A stretch of 64,000 nt of DNA from Mactra quadrangularis (Eukaryota; Mollusca; Bivalvia; Venerida; Mactridae), in assembly GCA_025267735.1 (NCBI GenBank), contig CM046299.1, forward strand, positions 17,692,232 to 17,756,231, read 5' to 3'. The notes under the pieces are model-generated. The model saw only the letters and a program-made list of their open reading frames with translations. It was not told the origin of the DNA and did no database searches. Positions within the stretch are counted from its first letter, which is position 1; every line of letters begins with the position of its first letter. Below are positions 12,776 through 24,979 of this stretch, in pieces. A program made the position numbers and the translations under genes.

Positions 12776-12871
12776 GGAGCTTGACATTCAGTATCTTACT
12801 TTGAAAATATCCCTCCTTTAATATTAGAAGGAGGGATATTTTTTAAAGTATAATACAGAATGTCGAGCTCC
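12776..12871. repeat. Near-perfect 96-bp hairpin palindrome
   Basis: The arms run GGAGCTTGACATTC...ATATCCCTCCTT and back as AAGGAGGGATAT...GAATGTCGAGCTCC around a small AT loop near 12,823. The few mismatches suggest a young fold-back MITE or one maintained by pairing. Confidence 0.75.
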
Positions 12872-12922
12872 TTTAATTGAACTTAAACAGTGAAAAATAT
12901 TTAACAGTAATAATGACAAAAT

Positions 12923-13003
12923 ACAGTAGAACCTCCCCAAACCAGACAAGCATGGGCCCAGACCAATTGTCTGGTTTGGAGAGGTGTCCCGTTTAGAGAG
13001 GTA
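12923..13003. mobile_element. Tigger/pogo-type terminal repeat fragment
   Basis: It begins CAGTAGAACCTCCCCAAACC, resembling the CAGTAGAACCTC ends of pogo/Tigger-like elements. It folds back on an inverted copy (TTGTCTGGTTTGGAGAG) about 30 bp away. I read it as a short internally deleted element. Confidence 0.55.
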
Positions 13004-13377
13004 TTGTAGTTAGAATTGATGTTACTGTCCGACTGTTTTCAGAGGTCAAACCTTATTGTAGATAAATAAAATATACATTATAGCCTATATGGTATAGTTT
13101 ATCCATAGTCTAATGCAATTCAAGTCTAAATCCTTCTTTATTTACATGTAGTTAGACTAGTTTTGTACCGACCCATCAATATATCATATCAAGAGGGTAT
13201 GTACATAAATTCTCCATTGAAAGTTTAAGTTTTATACATAGCCTATATAAATTAAATTTTATATACCTAGATACCTAGCTATCTCAGTCGTCTAAGGTAT
13301 TCATTCAGATAAATGTCTCTTTTTTATCTATAACCTAGTTTTACATGACATATGCAAAGTCAGGTGTTGGTATCAAA

Positions 13378-13668
13378 GGCGGATCCAGCGGGGGGGGGGG
13401 GGGGGTCAGGGGGGTCTGGACTCCCCTAGAATTTTCAAAATGTACCTGTCTAATAGTATATTTCTTGACAGTAATTTAAGTTATTAAAGCACGAAGCATA
13501 TTTTCTCGGGGCTTAACATAGATTTAATGGTTATTTAGTGTGTATTTATAAATATGTTGCATTATTCTGCAAAATGTGTATAGTGTGGTTGTTGTGCAAA
13601 AGTTTGGACCCCCCCCCCCCTACAAAAGTTTGGACCCCCCAGAAAAAAATCCTGGATCCGCCCCTGGG
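13378..13668. mobile_element. MITE with GGCGGATCCAG ends
   Basis: The left end AAGGCGGATCCAG and right end CTGGATCCGCCCC are inverted. A long G-run follows the left end and long C-runs precede the right end, where GTTTGGACCCC is tandemly repeated. Related sequence occurs at about 16,636-16,905 and 41,105-41,230. Confidence 0.7.
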
Positions 13669-13905
13669 TATCATGATATATTAAATTGTTTTTCCATCCA
13701 TATAAGGGGTAGAAATTTTGCAGGTTGTAATAAATCAGCTCCTCTAAATTATAGTATTGTTAGATAAAATCGTATTTTACCGCAGATAATAGCGATGCTT
13801 TTATTACCTCTCAATTGTAATTTATGTTCATTGTAAATGTTAGACCCTGGGGAAAGTCTGGGTGCATATAAACCAGAAAATGAGTATGAAGAAAACTTTT
13901 ATTGT

Positions 13906-14109
13906 TAAATTTATTCAACTGTCAATAGCACATACACTAACCCCTCTGATTTAAATACACACTACAGCATTTCTGTACTCTTTTTTGATAAAAAATGTTT
14001 TCTGTATCTATTTACTGGAGATATTAAGCATATGTCAAATTCTAGTACATGTATTTAAATCCATAAAGGTTTATGTACCAGGGTATGTGCCAATGACAGT
14101 AGTTAAATA
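13906..14109. mobile_element. MITE, AACTGTCA-type, copy 1
   Basis: The left arm (TTCAACTGTCAATAGCACAT, then ...CTGATTTAAATAC) is inverted at the right end (GTATTTAAATCC...GGGTATGTGCCAATGACAGT). Related copies or fragments occur at 22,655-22,745, 25,826-25,895 and 28,492-28,706. Confidence 0.65.
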
Positions 14110-14746
14110 TAACATAATATTTAATAATACCATACTTGACGATAAATAGGACTGGTAATAATGAAAGTTGTTCGTAGGTGAACCATTGGTGAATCCAGCA
14201 AGGGGAAGTTAAGTTTAGATCAAGAATTAATTCTGCGTTTTCTTTTTTTTTCTAAAGAGTCAATGAGTTCGATAAAAAAATGATCTTTTTGATGTCTGGA
14301 TGCAACTCCTGAAAACTGAATAAGTTCTACCCTTGGTGCAAAGGAACTATAACTGGAACTGCTTCATAAGATTGAGAATCCATTGACATTGCTTTCCTGA
14401 TATTCCAGTGTACAGTGGTGTGGATTGGTTACTGTCGTAATTGTAAATATTTTGTTATCAAATTATGCATGCCAGTAAAGTGCTGCATTCCCAAAATATT
14501 GTCTTGTAATCTCAACAAAGAAACTTCGAAGAGATTATAGATACATGTACAAGTTTTCTTAAATTAGATGTAAAAAGCTTCTCTGTTTATGATTTAGATA
14601 CTGCATTGAAGACTATTTATACAATAGATATATATAGCTCTCCATCTATATTTTGAATCAGCCAGGGTCTTACACAACAAATATCTATTTCAGAAACAGC
14701 TTCAAGCACATCAATACATATATTGATATAGACTGTGACAGTCAGT

Positions 14747-17700
14747 ATGCCAGGTAAATCTGATGTATATTTGGTATCATCTAAACCAACAGCTGAGACC
14801 CAGTCTACCCCAGGTTATGATAATATTGGGTACAAACCATCCAATGATGATCAAATAACTTTCAAGTAAGTTTTATTTGTTATTGTTCTTGTAAAACACA
14901 ATTGAACTTAGTAGAAAAATTAAAGTAACTGATAGGGACTTGAATCCTCCTGCTTACGAGAAAGATACTCTTCAAAATGTGCTAATTGGGCTGACTGTCA
15001 GAACAGAACAGAACAGAACAGACCGTTATTTACTTTCACAAGCTATGTAAATAACAAGAAATGTAATGTGGAAACCACATTAAAGCCAGATTTAAAAACT
15101 TTAATGCAAAAATTACATAGGGAAATAATCCATAATAAAGCCAGGTAGAGTTGTGGTTACTGTCTAATTCTGTTCAACACATGGTATGTTATCATTGCAT
15201 GAAGTTTCATAAAGATCTGACAATAAATGGCAGAGATATATGCTAAATTGAAAACTTTAACTTAATTGTTAACAACACCAGACGCCTTCCCGACACCCCG
15301 CCTGCCAGCCTATAACGGCCGTGTTTCGCAAAACTATTAGCCAATTTTTGTTGTTGAAAAATCCGGCTAACAATATGTTAGAAGTTAAAGAAAACAATAG
15401 AATACATTGAATTTACATGTAGGTTCTACAGTGACTTTCACCTGAGCTAATCAAGCTACATGTATAATAAAACTGTTAATACTAATATATCAATACTCCT
15501 CTTGCTTCATGTCATTAAAAAGTTGTACTGAAGCAGCTTGCATGTATAAAATACTTTTACTAGGCAAAACTTGAAGTGCTCTCGGAGAATTCGAACATGA
15601 TTTAGCTGTAGCAGTAAATAGAAAGTAAACTTGTGAGCAAAGCAACAAAGATCCATTAGCAAAATTACTTTTTGATAATACAGAAAATTGCCACTATTAA
15701 TTAGGATCACGCAAATCAATGATATAAGTCACAGAATTGTCTTCATATAGGGACCTTTTTCTTCTCAAATTTAGCATTTGAGATTTTAAAATTGGTCTGA
15801 AATCACATGATTTTGCTTTAGCCAAGGATAATCTTTATAGAAGAACTTCATTTTTGGGCTCATTATGTTTTAACTTTGAGTGGATGTGTTGATATAATGC
15901 ATATTTATATTTTCCATCCTATATTTTAAACAGTTCAGCCAATGGAGACGAGACACCACAAACTAAACCAAGAGCTACAGCTCCTTATCGTGGTATGGGA
16001 AAAGAAGATCTGCTTCATTTCTCGTCTCAACCATTCTGGAGACGTCTTAGAATGATCTTCGTTTCCATTATAATACTTGGATGGCTTGCCCTCATAATCA
16101 CAGTTGTGGCTTTGGTACTGGTCTATCCAAAATGTCGTGATCCAGACTCCAGGCATTGGTGGCAGAAGGAGTCAGTATATAGGGTTTACATTCCAAGCTT
16201 TAAGGATAGTGATGATGATGGTATTGGTGATCTTAAAGGTATGCTATAATTCTATATTAATTCAGAACTATGGGACAGAGAGTTCAGCCAATGAATATCA
16301 ATATTAAAACAGACAGGATGATGATCAATGCTTGTTGTTTATTTTTTTCACCTGGGTCCATCTGCTCCATATGAATCCATAACGTGCAGACCATGGCTAG
16401 AAATTTAACTTCAAGTAACTAGAAGTGAGTCTTATCATTGGTAGAATGCTTTTCCTCTGCTGATCTTTTCCAGCAGTGATAATTGCCCTCACCATAATTA
16501 TCTCAACTGGGCATGTGACTGGCTAGGCTGAAACAGAAGTGATGTATTACAGACTTTATATCAATCTCTAGATTCTAGTAGAGAGATATGAAAGCAACAA
16601 TATATATATATGTATATAAGCACTATAAAATTCAGGGGTGGGTACAGGATTTTTTTCTAGGGGGGGTCAGAACTTTACTAGGGGGTCCGAACCTCGAACC
16701 ACAACCACATTATACACATTTTGCAGAAAAAATGCAATATATTGATAATAAAAACTACATAACCCTTAAATCTATGTTAAGCACCAAGAAAAATTGCTTC
16801 ATACTACTTAAAAATGACTTACAAGCGAGAAATACTCTAATGGACATGTACATTTTCCAAATTTTAGGGGTGGGTCTTATCCCTGCTGGATCTGCCCATG
16901 AAATTTTGTTATTAAGATCACTTCGATGGCTGCATAGGCCTAATCATATGGGATTTGTGATGATTTTTAAGTGCCAAATCCTTAATTTTCAGAGAAGAAA
17001 ATTACTGAATACAGATACAGATATTGTTAGATAGAATCATGTAGCTTGCAACTGCATTATATTTCATTTTATTTTACATACTTTATACAACGTTATGTAC
17101 CGGTAGATATTTATTGGCCAAATTTCACAATTTAATGAGAACAGCCCATTTTCAGGTATCTTGATAGTTGATAAAACCCGGGTCGATAGCGCAGTTAATA
17201 GCGCACCGGGATTTGGATACTCGTGCCCGAGGGGGTGCGGATTCGAATCCCACCCAGGGAGGTCATACCCTTCGATGAAAATTTGACAATAATGTCGATT
17301 TTCCTCCATTGATTAGATAATATGGAGAAGTTTCCGGCCTTGTGGAAGGGTAGGTGAGTACTGGTTATAGACAATGGTCCAGGAAAGCTAGGTTAGGTGC
17401 GCTGGACGCCGTGAAATGATCTTAATTGTGTTGATACGGCGTTAACTCCAATAAATAAATAAATAAAATAAGATAGTTGATAAGATATATTATAATATCA
17501 ATACATGTACTTTTATTCTAACAGGTGTAGAGATGAAACTTGACTACATTAAGAATCTTGGTTTTAGTATATTATCACTGAGTCCATTCTATAAGGTAGA
17601 TATTCAAGCACCTAATGACTTTGGTAATGGTAATGATTTAGCTATCACTAATCATACTGATGTGCTTGATAGATATGGAACTTTGGCTGACTTTGATCTT

Positions 17701-20700
17701 CTGGTGAATGCTGCACATGACAAAGGTGAGAGTAAAATAGAGGAAGAAGTGGTACTGACTGACTCAATCAATTTCCATTGTGCATGAATTTCTAATTTAT
17801 ATGCTGTTTTTTTTTTAATGATTTTTCATTCACTCCTAACAAATCGATCTACCGCTGCAATCATATTTTCCAAATTTAATTGAAAAATCTTAATCGTCTT
17901 TTTTGTTCCTAGAGATTATCAAGATTCTTGATACTAGTCAGATTGAGGATCTTGATAACTTCTTGGTACCAGAATGAGTTTACATATCATGTTTTATCAT
18001 ATCTCATCCAGAAGTCAATTAAATAAGCTCCATGAAGAGGCTTTACTTTAAAATTGTATTACACAAGAAGAAATGAAAAAAATACAAAAGAAAATAATGC
18101 TGAAGTGTGGTTTCTTCTTCTTATTATTATTTAATTTTCATAAGAAGGTAATGTTTACAGAACAAATTGATATAAGTTATCGTTATAGAGTTTTAAAGTT
18201 TTTAAACCAGTTATCAGGTTTGATGTTAGATATTTTGTTGTATAAAAATATATGAATGGCTTAGTGCTAAAGTAGACTATATCAAACTTTATTTACATAA
18301 ATTTAGACTAGTTTTTGCACCAACCCATTATAATATTTACAGGGCTCAAATTTAAGCTCGCATACTCGCAAAATGCGAGTAGAATTTGAAAATTGCAAGT
18401 TCCTTTTTTTTAACTCGCAAATTTTCACGAGTTTAAATCACCGCAAAATAATAATGTCTTAACTAATAAGGCTCAAATCAGCATTTGAATGACCAGATAG
18501 ATCAATGATATAATATAATTAAAGATTCACAGTTAATACATGTTCGATAACCTTGTCTATCTCACTAGAACACACTTGTTCTATCTCTAGTAAGTATAGT
18601 ACTAAGTTGTTTTTATATTGCATATACGAATAGTTACTATGTATGCTTTTAAAATTTGAAAAAATGCGAGTCATTTTTTTAATTTGCTAGTTGAAATAAT
18701 AGCAACTCACAAAAGTTTGCAAGTCCAAGTTTTTGTTAAAATATATATTTCTTTCATGCTTTACGGTGAAACGTCACGTTATTCGATGAAAATAGACGAT
18801 GAAAATATAAATTTTTTATTTTCATCGCAGTGAAAATATAACCTTATATTTTCATCGTTCATGACGTCATATTAGATGATAAATGACGTCATCTTGGAGT
18901 AGAAATGACGTCACGTTATAATTTATGTAAAATACATCAAATAAAACGCAAAACTAAGCATGAAAGAAACAGAATATTCGTCAACTTTGGTGTAAGATGA
19001 TTTTTATTTCAACTCGTGAACTCAGAAAGTGACATTTTCACTCGTGGCTATGCCACTCGTGAAAATATGTTTTCTGAGCTCACTCGGTGAAATAAAAATC
19101 GATCTTACACCAAAGTTGACGAATATCCTCTATATCATTTTATGAACGACACACTTATTTTAAATATATTATTTTTACCAATCTCAGTAAACAGATATCC
19201 TGTAGAGCGTTGGCATACAGGATCTCTACTTTCTCCATGGAAGGTCACGTCGAAATGAACTTTGTTTCAACCAATCAATGCGTAGCTTTCATCTAGACGA
19301 AAACACTATTAATCACATTTTGATTTCGTAATTTCTATTTTTAGACCAAGTTTTGCATGCTAATTTAACAGCAGTATTATTCACAGTCTGCAATTGGGCG
19401 GCTCATTTCAAATTGCGTGATGTATACGATGTAAACAAGTTACGTATCATAACAATTTCGTCATGAATATTATGATGAGAAAAGGTCGCCTGAACGTGAC
19501 CTTCGTTTGAAAAAGGCCAGATCTAAATTAGCGAGTATGCGAGCAGAAAACTTTAGATCGGGTTTTAATCAGATTGTATTTTTACAGGCATGTATGTAGT
19601 TGTGGACTTTATCCCAACTCAAACAAGTCGGAATCATCCATGGTTTCTTCAAAGTAGTAATGATAAAACCAATGAGAAGAAGAATTTCTATGTGTGGGCT
19701 GATTCACAACCTAATAATTGGGTAAGAATTAATTTAACTGTAAACATTCTGTTCAATGTTTTCAGACTATGAAATGCAGAATTATCCAGATCCATTTCAG
19801 ATAAATCAATGAAATCTTAAGCTCGAATTAAGTACGTTTTGTATTTGAATTTTTTGTACAATGTTTAAATACTTACGCATTGAAAATCATTTACTATTAT
19901 CATTAAATTATTCAATTTTTTCACTGTGCATTCATTTTAATTGTAACAGTATATATTTGATTGTGCAGCAGTTAAATACCCATGAAGTTGAATATTATTG
20001 AAGTCATGATGAATTGACCCACCATTTGTTTCACAAGGGAGCTTACTCCAATTAAACATTGTATTGTTCTGAGTTGAATTAATTCCCTTTGATTATTCAA
20101 TTTTCATCATTTTACAGAAAAGTATGTATGGTGGTTCTGCATGGAGTTTAGGCGGTGCTAGAAACCAAGTTTATCTTCACCAAACCCTTTCAACAACACC
20201 ATCCTTAAACCTTCGTAGTTCTATGGTTTTGGATGAACTTGAGGTAGGCCTATGAAGCAAAATCAATTAAACTTGATTACATATACCTTTTCTCTATTTG
20301 AGCAAAAGGATTCGCAAAACATTATGTAAGCAATCTTTAATAAAACTTTGATCAAGTAAAATTAAGGTGTTGTACTTGTTAATTAATTGAATCTGTTATT
20401 TTATCCTGTACCTTTTCTTTTATTCTTCATGTACGAGAGTTGACTGTTCACTAAGGATTAAATTCAGTGGTCATTTCAAACATTTAAGGTTTATATACTA
20501 GAATAAATGTACATGACATTGGGTATGTTGTTATCAAAACATGTGGCAAATTAAAAGTTCTTTTGCAACTATTGTAGCTGGGGTCTTGACAATTCTATAA
20601 CTCTAGACCTATCAAGTAGTTTAGGTATTATCATTAAACTTGCTGAAGTCTGCTTCCAAATAACTGTGTTCAGTCAACTTAACAATTTTGTATGATAATT

Positions 20701-23700
20701 TCTGCCAAGCCTCTTTACTAGTTGGGTTTGATCCAGGGACCTCTTGATCGGTGGGTGCTCATTCTACCATAATACCACAGCTCCTAAATGATTATGCTTT
20801 GTATAACTAAGATACAGCTGAACAGTACTGAATTAAATTGTTCTCACTTCAGGGTATTCTAGATTTCTGGTTAGACCATGGGGTTGATGGATTCAATATA
20901 AGAGAGACAGCATATATGTTTGTTGATTATGATTTGAGAGATGAACCTGCCTTGAGTGGTACAACTGGGGTAAGTACAAAGTACATGTATTATCTTTAAC
21001 TAGTAGTAAATCAGTCTGAAAAAACAATACATGTATCAAGAATTCAGATATTTGGGGTTTCTTTGCCCTGCTGTACAAACAAACTTTTACCACAATGGAT
21101 TTTGCATAACATTGATGTGTAATGTCTTTTTACCTTATAAATGTATGAATCAACACTGAAATCTAGAAGGGCAAAATATTTCTCTCCAAACTGATGAGGC
21201 TTGATCAGTATTGAAATGACCATATAGATTGATAGTATTAATTGAGGAATCACAGAAGAAGCATGTTGGATATTCTTTGTCTATCCCACAATAATGCCCT
21301 TGTTCTATTTATTGTTAAATCTAGCAATACGTTGTTTTTATATTGCATATGAATAGTTAAGATGTATGCTAATGAATTTTGGGGGGAATTGCGAGTGACT
21401 TTTTTCATTTTGCCAGTTGAAATACAATCAACTCGCAAAAAATTTGCAAGAACAATTTTTTGTTAAATTCGAGCACTGGAATAAGTACATGTGTGTACAA
21501 ATAATTGATTAAATAATGACTTGAAAACAAGCTTCTATTATATTTCAGAATACATATGATGAGCTGTCTCATATTTATACAAGAAATCAACCTGAACTAT
21601 ATGGTGTACTTGATAGATGGCGTTCATTTGTACAGGATTATAATAAGACTGAAAAAGTCAGGTATAGTATTAATTAAATAGCAATATTTTTAGACTTAAT
21701 TATTTACACTCATAGAAAAGGGTTTCTTTAACTTAGTTATAGTATGGAATAATTTAAAACCCTATTTTAACAGATAATTTTTTTAAAGATGGATGGTCCT
21801 AATTATGGCAAAACTTTAGGGATCATTTTTGCTCAAATTCAGCATTTAGGACAAAACAATCATCAAATTGACATGATTTTGCAATGACCATATAATTATT
21901 AGATATATTTTTTACAACTAATATATACTTTTATGTATTTTATTCTCCCTGCTACCACTGATTCTAAATCCTGTAAGGCAGTTGTTAGTCACTAACAGAT
22001 GATGCACCTAGTGACTGGTTAACAGCTAAATCTAGAGATTCAGCCTTTCCACAAACAGTGAGTAGGTTGACTGACTGCCAAGGTATGACTATACAATGTG
22101 TTGCCATGGCATTAAACCCAAACCCCCAAAAATTGATTAATATCATTTTATTATGCATTGATAGAGTAATGCTGACAGGTGTTGATGGTGGTCTAGATGT
22201 CAGGAATACATACAGAGAATGTAGCAGATCTGGTATACAATTACCTTTAAATCTATTTGACCAATCAAAACCTTGTGATGGTACATGTATGACTAAATAT
22301 ATTGATGATTGGATGAACCAGATGCCTTCTGGGAAATGGCCGACATGGATGGTAAGTTATTATATTATAAAACAGTCTTAACTCAGGTTAAAAAATGAGT
22401 GAGTTAGAATCGTTTTGCGCTAAGCATGCAATTAAGTTCTTGAACATTGTATGGAAATGACATACTGTCCACAAAACAATAATGGGGAGTTTTGTACTTA
22501 GTAGTGGTACATAGGAATGCATCAATGACTAGTTTGATGTTTAAAATATAATTTTAGTATTCTAACAACCACTTTGTATAATCAGCAATTGACCACAAAT
22601 GAACATACATGTTTAAAAAAATAATTATTTTTTTATTCAAACATATTGATAAATTCTATTCAACTGTCAGTGGTGCAAACATTTACCCTGCTGATTTAAT
22701 CACTCAATACACTATTTGTACCTACTATCAATTATGGAGATCTTTGTTGTGTTAGTATCTTTTTCTGAGCTATAATTAATATTTAAATTTCTTACTTGTT
22801 GGAATTTGTTTCTATCACTTCTTATGCATGTAATTGTAAAAATTAATGTTATTATAAATTTTTATTAATCAAGACATGGACACTGTTTTTTTCAGGCAGG
22901 TGATGAAAATATTGACAGGATAGCTACCAGATTTGTCAATACAAGTTTTGTACAGGCATTTACTGTTCTAACTCATTTGTTACCTGGAACTCCAGTCTTG
23001 TTTAATGGAGATGAGCTAAATATGATAAACACAGGTACAGCTGGTAATATGGGATCTCGTAACCAAACTATGAGAGCAATTATGGCATGGAATGCTACAG
23101 ATGGAAAGTTTTGCAATAATAGCTGTACACCATGGACTGATGAGGGAGATGTGACCACAAAGGAGGTTAGTTGATGCTTGAGGTTTTTGCTTTTTATTTC
23201 AAGTAAAATAGATTTATTTATTTATTCTATTAAGTATATCTTTAACATTATGGTGGCCTGCTTTCGAAATCACCTTTATATAAAAGGCAGCCATCAAACA
23301 AACCTCTGGCTGTAGTTCGAAGATCTTAACTGGCAGCGGGATGGTTTTTGACTGGCTGCAGTCCACAAGTAGCCATTATTCCTGGTGTTTTTTTGGCCGG
23401 GGGAAATCAGATTGCCCGCTGTCTGCAAGTGCCCCCTATTGGGAGGTGGCCGTTAGCACAAGTTGGACTGTATGTACAAAACATACAGTAATAAAACTTA
23501 CTGCATGTATAATAAAGCCTTGTCCATTGGCAGTATGCCCACTGATAGTTCTTGGACAATGTTGAATTATGAATTCGCTCAGGTGCCTCTTTGAATCTTA
23601 TTTTCATGGGGTAAACATGAAATAGCATGTTGTATAAACAAGACTATGTTTGATGACTTTTGGTGGGCACTGTATACTTCAGTCTTCCAGTTAAACCATT

Positions 23701-24979
23701 ATTTTAAAATTTAGCATTTGCATTTGTATATTTCAGCCAACTTATCGAAACTTGTTGAGAGAACTTGCAGATCTTAGGACCAATGCTTCCTTCGTTTATG
23801 GAGAGTATCATCCTGCTGTAAGAGATGCTAGTGTTGTGTCATTTGTGCGTGAATTTGATGGTGAAACTGGGTAAGTTGAAAAGCAGTAATGAATTAACAA
23901 TAAGTTGCATGATGTTAAAGCTGATACTGTTTACAAGGATGAAGATGAGCCGTATCAAACACATAGCTTACCAGCAATAGCCTGTTTCCCCCTGGTACCT
24001 TTACACATTTATTATTTTTAGTGAAAGGAAACCAGAGGACAAAGCACTAGGTAGCAATTTTCTTAGCAAACTGACCGCATAAGTAACATAATTACATTAC
24101 ATTCAAAGTTATTGTTGGGCAAAAAGCAAGGTGACCACTTTCTTATCTGAGTGCTTGAGTCTTCCTCATACCATCCTTTTAATGCCAAGCACTGAGGAAG
24201 GTAGCTGCTTAAGCAAGCATCATTTTTATTGTCCTTGGATTTTGGCTCAACACCCGAAGCAGACTCACTACTACTTTGCTACCAGGGTAGTACGTAACTA
24301 CAATGTATACATGTATTATAATTTTTGAATAATTTGAATGTTTATCATAAATTTACTATGGATTTTAGTGTAAAAGTCATAAGAGTTTCAACTACAAAGT
24401 GTCCCGGTAGCTAGCTTTTTTCTATGTTTATATGAATGTGATATTTTTCTCTAAAATTTGTACACTCACTCGGCCAGTAACAACTCTGACTTCAAATCAA
24501 GGTAAGTTCAATTCTTTGATAGGACCCATATCGAGTTTGTTTATGAAATCATTTCTTCAGCCATAATCTCCCACCAATCTCTAAATTAATTTGCCAATCA
24601 TGGGTGAGAGTATGTGCTTAAATTTGTAGCATTTAGTTATAGCTTGGATCCAGTGATCTACCCTTTGACTCCTTATAAGGTGCCCTTATAACTAAGCTAA
24701 TATAACAAATTCACAATGTTTTTACAAGTATAGTTTGACAAATCTATAATGATAAATTTTATCAAATATTTCAGCTATCTGGTTGCAGTGAACTTTGGTA
24801 CCAGCAGTGTGACACGTGATTTCACTGGGTCACATGACACCATACCTTCTGAAGCAGTTGTTGTCCTTTCTTACATTACTCCACTAGATGTAGAAGATGA
24901 TGCTGACCCTAGCAGTCTAGAGATTGGACCAATGGGTGCTGTTGTTATATCATGGGATTATGTCGCAAAAGAACTTTAA
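14747..24979 (+). CDS. SLC3A1: SLC3A-family amino acid transporter heavy chain (rBAT/4F2hc-like)
   Basis: Type-II membrane glycoprotein that pairs with an SLC7 light chain to form a heteromeric amino-acid transporter. Exons: 14747-14865, 15934-16238, 17525-17725, 19588-19721, 20118-20243, 20853-20969, 21549-21661, 22165-22351, 22896-23165, 23737-23870 and 24775-24979. All have AG/GT borders and the frame is continuous, giving 636 aa, close to 4F2hc/rBAT length. Residues 81-103 form one membrane helix, followed by Cys107 in YPKCRDP, the position of the light-chain disulfide. WWQKESVYRVYIPSFKDS and DGIGDLKG open the GH13 amylase-like ectodomain. The nucleophile position of DGFRxD reads DGFNIR (Arg312) and the acid/base position reads LTGVDGG (Gly377), so it should be enzymatically dead. 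WMNQMPSGKWPTWM and LPGTPVLFNGDE resemble rBAT more than 4F2hc; orthology to SLC3A1 versus SLC3A2 is not settled. Several N-x-S/T sites are present. Confidence 0.92.
14996..15130 (-). repeat. Degraded retroposon fragment with (CAGAA)n
   Basis: A short pentamer run (CAGAACAGAACAGAACAGAA) is followed by GACCGTTATTTACTTTCACA. A tRNA-like B-box remnant, GGGACTTGAATCCTCC, lies just to the left at about 14,936. It is inside SLC3A intron 1 and has no coding content. The strand is a guess. Confidence 0.35.
16636..16905. mobile_element. G/C-run MITE, copy 2
   Basis: It has GGGGTGGGTACAGGATTTTT at the left, GGGGGGTC and GGGGGTCCG runs inside, and GGGGTGGGTCTTATCCCTGC and CTGGATCTGCCC at the right. The same features mark the element at 13,378-13,668. 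It lies in SLC3A intron 2. A 148-codon frame crosses it but has no gene-like composition. Confidence 0.5.
17176..17471 (+). repeat. tRNA-headed SINE, family 1, copy 2
   Basis: The best copy of this SINE. Its tRNA-like head carries an A-box-like region (GATAGCGCAGTTAATAGCGC) and a B-box GGATTCGAATCC at 17,239-17,250. The body is shared with the copy at 333-598, and the 3' tail is (AAAT)n at 17,452-17,471. It is inserted in the sense direction in SLC3A intron 2. Confidence 0.85.
18341..18740. mobile_element. MITE with CAGGGCTCAAATTTAA end, copy 1
   Basis: It starts CAGGGCTCAAATTTAAGCTC, and TTGAATGACCAGATAG... through TTTGCAAGTCCAAGTTTTTG matches the element at 21,190-21,480. The ends resemble the CAGTGCTCGAAATTT ends of hAT-type MITEs. 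It lies in SLC3A intron 3. Confidence 0.55.
18862..18913. promoter_or_regulatory. Three perfect CRE/ATF palindromes at 22-bp spacing
   Basis: TGACGTCA occurs exactly at 18,862-18,869, 18,884-18,891 and 18,906-18,913. Flanks recur weakly (GATGATAAA, GGAGTAGAA), so this is a 22-bp tandem triplication. TGACGTCA is the consensus for CREB/ATF bZIP dimers, and 22 bp is about two helical turns. It lies in intron 3 of the SLC3A gene, next to a fold-back repeat, so it may have arrived with a mobile element. Regulatory function is inference. Confidence 0.45.
18972..19128. repeat. Foldback MITE, CACTCGTGG core, best copy
   Basis: The left arm GAATATTCGTCAACTTTGGT...CACTCGTGGC is inverted as GCCACTCGTG...ACCAAAGTTGACGAATATCC, pairing over about 75 bp per arm. 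It is related to the copy at 2,721-2,876. It lies in SLC3A intron 3. Confidence 0.8.
20712..20790 (-). repeat. tRNA-like SINE head
   Basis: Read on the minus strand it gives GGAGCTGTGGTATTATGGTAG, then GGTCCCTGGATCAAACCC, resembling a tRNA 5' half and a B-box. The structure is too degraded for a tRNA gene. It sits in SLC3A intron 5. Confidence 0.4.
21190..21480. mobile_element. MITE with AAATTCGAGCACTGG end, copy 2
   Basis: It shares its body with 18,341-18,740: CTTGTTCTAT, GTTGTTTTTATATTGCATAT, TTGCGAGTGACTTTTTT and AACTCGCAAAA. It ends TTAAATTCGAGCACTGG, the inverted form of the other copy's start. It lies in SLC3A intron 6. Confidence 0.6.
21958..22135 (+). repeat. SINE family 2, tail-only copy
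   Basis: It matches the 3' body of the family-2 copies at 32,693-32,920 and 40,214-40,460 (TTAGTCACTAACAGATG..., GTGACTGGTTAACAGCTAAA, GAGTAGGTTGACTGACTGCC, ACAATGTGTTGCCATGGC). The tRNA-like head is missing. It ends about 30 bp before SLC3A exon 8 and so supplies part of the sequence upstream of that acceptor. Confidence 0.65.

Larger units (their letters stand above)
10036..14746. other. Divergent intergenic spacer between TRAF3IP1 and the SLC3A gene
   Basis: The two genes point away from each other across 4.7 kb, so the spacer should contain both promoters. No strong TATA or CpG-rich core stands out. The first ~700 bp upstream of the TRAF3IP1 start is the least repetitive part. The rest is AT-rich with five short elements, listed separately: 11,938-12,395, 12,776-12,871, 12,923-13,003, 13,378-13,668 and 13,906-14,109. 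A TTTCAG acceptor at about 14,693 suggests that an untranslated first exon of the SLC3A gene lies somewhere upstream. Confidence 0.5.

Noticed and set aside
16588..17034. 148-codon plus-strand frame in SLC3A intron 2
   Set aside because: It runs across a G/C-run MITE and intronic sequence; no conserved motif and no fit to the SLC3A frame.
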